Assembly: GCA_019925095.2 (NCBI GenBank)
Contig: CM034392.1
Location: forward strand, 18,766,387-18,830,386
DNA from: Dendrolimus kikuchii
Lineage: Eukaryota; Arthropoda; Insecta; Lepidoptera; Lasiocampidae
Length of the DNA stretch: 64,000 bases
Direction of reading: 5' to 3'
The position numbers and the translations under genes were made by a program. Below, piece after piece: positions 60,237 to 64,000 of the stretch (its first letter is position 1; each line of letters starts with the position of its first letter). The notes below the pieces were generated by a model. The model worked only from the letters and a program-made list of their open reading frames with translations. It did no database searches and was not told where the DNA came from.

Positions 60237-60960
60237 TTCAGGATGGTGCAGAAACTTACCAGACACGGCGGCTTTGGTGATTATCTGCATCAAATCGTGG
60301 GGCGGGAACCTCCCCGGTCTTGTCACGAGTGCGGCGCATTCCAACACAACGGCGTTTCATACCCTTATGGGCACGCTTCCTAGAATGGTCGCAGCAATAC
60401 TCCAGGTTCAACATTCCTGGTTTGTGGTTTCCTCCTTCTGCGAATCTGCCATGTCGCAGAAACAGGCCGCTGATAAAACGAGGGAGAAGGACGCGTACCG
60501 AGACCACGTCCGCAGGAGGCAGACCGGCGGTCGTAGGTGCCGCTACGCGCTCCTCCTCCCATAGTGACCGTCACAGGGGGCTGCTGTCACGGGGGCGATA
60601 GTGCCTCCTCCCCCCTGCTGTACGAAATGGATCACTCTGCTCCCCGAGGTGGCCCAGTTACAGAGCGTAGGGTCGTCAGGGTGTTATAACTCTATGCTAG
60701 AACCCGTGACGCCACGTAAAAACGCTATAAATGGGGCGCAGGTTTTCGGCGGTCGTTTCTCGCGACAATTACGTTTTAGAAGCGAGCGTTGAGAACCGGT
60801 TGCAGAGACTCCCAGGCACACTCGATGCAGGCCTTATGCCCGCATTTTGGCCCTTCGCTCGCAGGGCCAGAGGACGGTGTCCAAAGGTATTCCCCCTGCG
60901 TTATCAAAAAAAAGTCGGCTTGGCCTGCAAAGATAAAAATCAAATAAAACTTGGTTCAAA
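60236..60960 (+). mobile_element. R1-type LINE 3' end, 5'-truncated
   Basis: GC-rich block. One frame reads TRHGGFGDYLHQI and CHECGAF, another continues with SSFCESAMSQKQAADKTREK and RRRQTGGRRCRYALLLP, ending at TAG 60562-60564. This order (TG-GxFGxYLhxi, CHxCG, SFCExVMsqKeAAexxRe, RRRxxGRR) is the C-terminus of R1-type LINE proteins. A GC-rich 3' UTR follows to about 60910. Confidence 0.72.
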
Positions 60961-60979
60961 TCAAAATCTACTTGGTTGA

Positions 60980-61770
60980 TTGATTTTCAGAAGCTCTGGA
61001 CTATGTACATAGATTGATCTGTAGCAGTAGATTGACTGACTTAGAAGAAACAAGTTCCTTTTCTTTATATGGCACCGTAACCATTTTAGATAATTCGTAT
61101 ATGCGTTAGTCCATGTGTATGCGCCACAATAATTTTTCTCAAAAACTACTGTTTAATGAGATGGTATTTTTAAGGACATACAAAATTTGTAGGTAATTTC
61201 TACATCACGGTTGAGTTGGTACATGAATACGAATAGTAACGACTCTTTTTTGATTCTTCATAAATATATACAAGTAAAGTATAAGATAAAAGAGTATATT
61301 ATCATAAATCGGCACGCAAACATGCCATATTTTTTTTCTTATATTATGAATACTAGACAAAAGACAACTTGGTTTGGAAAGTGGAATGTTCGTTTACGAA
61401 ATTTACCCTGCCCGTATTTACTTAGTGTGTACTTACTTTCACTAGTCTAATAATATAATCACTAAGTTTTAGTGAATTACGTGGACTAACAGTAACCACC
61501 ACAAGACCACTACACTACACAAGCGGTACGCAGGATTATGCCTCGTTAATGACAGTCTCTTTTATTACAATGTACCGCTGCCTCCAATGTTATGTAACAA
61601 ATGTAATTTATATTACCTATCTTCAGCTTAATGAAGAACTGAAAATGGCATGTCACCCTCACGGATGAAGTTTTAGGGTTGTGCCACTTCAACTTACTTT
61701 AATTAGTTGGTAGTTGTTATGTATTCCCAACTTCCAAGCACATCGCCGATAAATGCATGATGAACATACA
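60980..61770. other. No recognised feature
   Basis: AT-rich intergenic sequence. Confidence 0.35.
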
Positions 61771-61775
61771 ACTAA

Positions 61776-61905
61776 TAGCCGTTTCCTATATCTTACTATA
61801 CATTCACTTGCCCTACCATCGGTTGAATTTTGACATTACTTGTATGGAGCGTATGTCAAAATTTAACCGATTGTAAGGCAAATGAACGGTTGGAATAAAT
61901 AGTGT
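61776..61905. repeat. Family G foldback element, best copy
   Basis: Left arm catcggttgaattttgacat and right arm atgtcaaaatttaaccgatt are inverted, with outer arms cattcacttgcc / ggcaaatgaacg. The loop is only about 15 bases, so nearly the whole element folds back on itself. Confidence 0.75.
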
Positions 61906-62083
61906 TGGCAACCTAAATTTATGGCAGCTAATATATGTTTATAGAAGATGTTATGAAGCTACAGTTGTAGTTATTACTTATATAATAATGTTATTCTTTA
62001 ATAGATTATATTAGGTATCACGTTCTCATGATATTATACTTAACCTTTATTCTTAAAGGCACGTGACAAAAAAAAAATTAAGC

Positions 62084-62263
62084 TACAAGATGGATGGGTA
62101 CAAATGTAACGGTAGACCAAATAAGAGATGGATGGATTGTGTGAAGGATGCTATGAGGGTTTGTGGTGTGACAGAAGACGTATCTCAGAATATATGTCGT
62201 GTGGAAGGAAAAGACATATTGTGCCGATCTAATAATTGTGATATGGTGAAAGAAAAGGGATGA
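62084..62263 (+). pseudogene. RTE-like LINE protein C-terminus
   Basis: The + frame carries GYKCNGRPNKRWMDCVKDAM followed by GVTEDVS and a drifted tail to TGA at 62261-62263. GRPxKRWMDCVKxDM is the conserved C-terminal phrase of a widespread insect RTE-type group. Upstream RT is absent. Confidence 0.7.
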
Positions 62264-62297
62264 TGTATCACGAAACAATAGCTATTTTAAGGCAGCT

Positions 62298-62302
<5 letters not shown>

Positions 62303-62339
<37 letters not shown>

Positions 62340-62645
62340 TGCTGGAGTTCAGCAGACAGGCAGACGGCCCACTCGATGGAAAGCGGTTACCATCGCCTAT
62401 GGACATTTGCAACACCAAAGGTGCTACAAATGCGCTGCTGCTCTCTTAAGGGAAACTGGAACCTGGTCACTAATGCCGGAACACAACTCAAGGTTGTTAT
62501 GGCGACATACTTTAGACCAGGGGTGGTAGCCATCCAGTCGGGCAAATGCCCTACCACCTGGCTGTTGGGTTGTTTTGTCGCCTCTTACGACAGGCCGCCC
62601 GGCCGCAGGAAATTGTATTCTTTCTCCGTTCCTGCACGGATGTAC
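62303..62645 (-). mobile_element. Family A retroposon, full-length young-looking copy
   Basis: About 33 T residues (62306-62338), attgctggagttcagcag, through ctccgttcctgcacggatg. The long poly(A)/T and close match to consensus suggest a recent insertion. Confidence 0.9.
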
Positions 62646-62775
62646 GGACTTACTGATCTGTTACAATGAATAAAGGATTAGTTAGTAAGTACTATACCGC
62701 CATATTTACTAAATGTTTTGGTGGCAATTGTAACAAGTTGCTGGACATTTTGAATTACGAACATTCAATTTTTAT

Positions 62776-63048
62776 AGGTGCAGGAACGGAGAAAGAATAC
62801 AATTTCCTGCGGCCGGGTGGCCTGTCTTAAGATGCGACAAAACAACTCGCACAACTGGTCTAAAGTATGCCGTCATAACAACCTTGAGTTGTGTTCCAGC
62901 ATTAGTGACCAATTTCCAGTCTCCCTTAAGAGAATAGCAGCGGATTTGTAGCACCTTTAGTGTTACAAATGTCTATAGGCGATGGTAACCGCTTTCCATC
63001 AAGTAGGCCGCCTGCCTGTCTGCTGAACTTCTGCAATAAAAAAAATTG
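62776..63048 (+). mobile_element. Family A retroposon with internal deletion
   Basis: Begins aggtgcaggaacggagaaag, lacks about 60 bp after acaaaacaactcgcacaac, and ends cttctgcaataaaaaaaa. Opposite in orientation to the copy 130 bp upstream. Confidence 0.85.
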
Positions 63049-63194
63049 ACCGTATTTTTAAGTAATATACCTAGTCAAGCCATAAGTTCTATTACAAATG
63101 AAAATGCATTTTGTTTAAATTAAGTAATGTAATATTATTAAAATGTATACCTACATATTTATTAAAGTCCCTGCAAAAAATAAATAAATATTCT

Positions 63195-63764
63195 GTTTTC
63201 TTAAGTTTTCGCGACTTGTATACATAATAAAACTACGTTTTAACGGTTTTAAGCGCGGTAATTTTATTTGATTTTGGTTTTTCCGACGTTTCGGCCACTT
63301 TTCAGTGGCCGTGATCACGCAAGACAAAGATGTCAAGTGTCAATGAGTATTGTTAAAGTTTTATTTAGCCTACCGCCAACTTATTAATTTTAATTATTTA
63401 ATTTTTAATTTTGTTTATGGTTATTATTTAATCTATGGGAGCCTAATCTAATTTACTACCGCTTCGCAACATGTTATGGCTTGAAGAGAAGAAGCGGCGC
63501 AAGAAACTCTTCAGCAAACATGCCTAGCTCTAATAATTTTATATAATATTAAAATGGGTGGAAGGAAAAATAAAAGTAATTATCAGTCAAGTTGGTTTGT
63601 GTTCCGTTGTACGCAGAAAGAGCTCACAGTGTCTTGAGGTCTGGCAGCTGGTTTTTGCTGGGTTTGGGTCTTAATAGTTTTGATAATTGGATCCCAAACA
63701 GGTGGTACTTGCCAACCTTGCCAATAAAATTACCGCGCTTAAAACCGTTAAAACGTAGTTTTAT
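63195..63764. mobile_element. 570-bp Penelope-like element with inverted terminal repeats
   Basis: The 14-bp sequence TAAATAAATATTCT at 63181-63194 is duplicated at 63765-63778. Inside, 63227-63270 (ATAAAACTACGTTTTAACGG...) is inverted at 63721-63764. Only the left side has an extra ~32-bp extension (GTTTTCTTAAGTTTTCGCG...). Long target duplication, inverted terminal repeats and a one-sided extension together fit Penelope-like elements better than a cut-and-paste transposon. The ~390-bp middle has no RT or GIY-YIG frame that I can see. Confidence 0.68.
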
Positions 63765-64000
63765 TAAATAAATATTCTATTCGAAATGGCTACCTTTGCT
63801 TTTATACAGGCCTTTAATCTGTTTGGCCACGAATCTATGGATTTACGCACTGTTTCCAAGGGAAATTTCGCCACTGCTTGCTCCAAAGATTTATTAAGAG
63901 ACTCAATGTCGCCGTGTCGGTTAGAGAAGGCCATGTCCTCTAAAACTGACCATAATTTGAAATCTAAAGGGTGGAGGTCTGGGCTAGATGAGGGCCAGTC
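63764..64000 (-). pseudogene. Mariner-family transposase C-terminus, partial at window edge
   Basis: The - strand frame is open from the window edge for 78 codons: DWPSSSPDLHPLDFKLWSVL, then ESLNKSLEQAVAKFPLETVR and SIDSWPNRLKACIKA, ending at TAA 63766-63764. WPSxSPDLxPLDFxLWSxLE with a later 'IDxWPxRLxxCIxAxG' is the mariner signature around the third catalytic Asp. The stop codon is made by the junction with the element at 63195-63764. Without it the frame would continue a few codons into 63162-63194. The rest of the gene lies beyond 64000. Confidence 0.85.

Noticed and set aside
60256..60574. - strand frames in the GC-rich block
   Set aside because: Shadows of the + strand R1-type LINE C-terminus; GC-rich sequence has few stops.

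Overview
The window is AT-rich, intron-rich animal DNA. It carries one recognisable protein-coding gene in a dense field of transposable-element remains. The mix of tRNA-derived SINEs, Jockey/R1/LOA/RTE-type LINE tails, mariner relics and short inverted-repeat elements suggests an insect, most likely a moth or butterfly. That assignment is an inference from repeat style, not from a search.

The gene lies on the + strand and I join it from three coding exons: 6541-6629, 22460-22892 and 35132-35446. It encodes a 278-residue Ras-superfamily GTPase of the RASD (Dexras1/Rhes) type, with a complete G1-G5 motif set, a proline-rich and polybasic C-terminal extension, and a CaaX box (CIIS). Exons 2 and 3 are secure. 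Exon 1 is my prediction: it starts at an ATG behind a CpG-rich block with a TATA-like box, ends at a strong AG|GTAAAT donor, and leaves exactly the two-base phase that exon 2 requires. The introns are about 15.8 kb and 12.2 kb.

Region 1-6.4 kb, upstream of the gene, holds SINE, LINE and retroposon fragments. Intron 1 (6.6-22.5 kb) contains small inverted-repeat elements, four copies of a ~335 bp poly(A) retroposon (Family A), a transposase C-terminus, long (AT)n and (AG)n arrays, a 61-bp near-perfect palindrome and Penelope-like fragments. Intron 2 (22.9-35.1 kb) contains a long (CA)n tract, tRNA-derived SINEs, a 5'-truncated Jockey-type LINE, a ~30-bp minisatellite, a complete MITE with TTA target duplication, and nested retroposons. 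Downstream (35.4-64 kb) I see no further host gene. It holds a broken antisense LOA/I-type LINE with RT and RNase H, further MITEs, an R1-type LINE 3' end, RTE-like tails, and at the right edge an antisense mariner transposase C-terminus interrupted by a 570-bp element.

The most interesting non-genic observation is that 570-bp element (63195-63764) and its relative at 21165-21310. Both have inverted terminal repeats, a one-sided ~32-bp extension and 12-14 bp target-site duplications, which fits Penelope-like elements. Both also contain a stem-loop followed by GAAA(C/T)GTC that resembles half of a hammerhead ribozyme. No CRISPR array, rRNA gene or convincing functional tRNA gene was seen.
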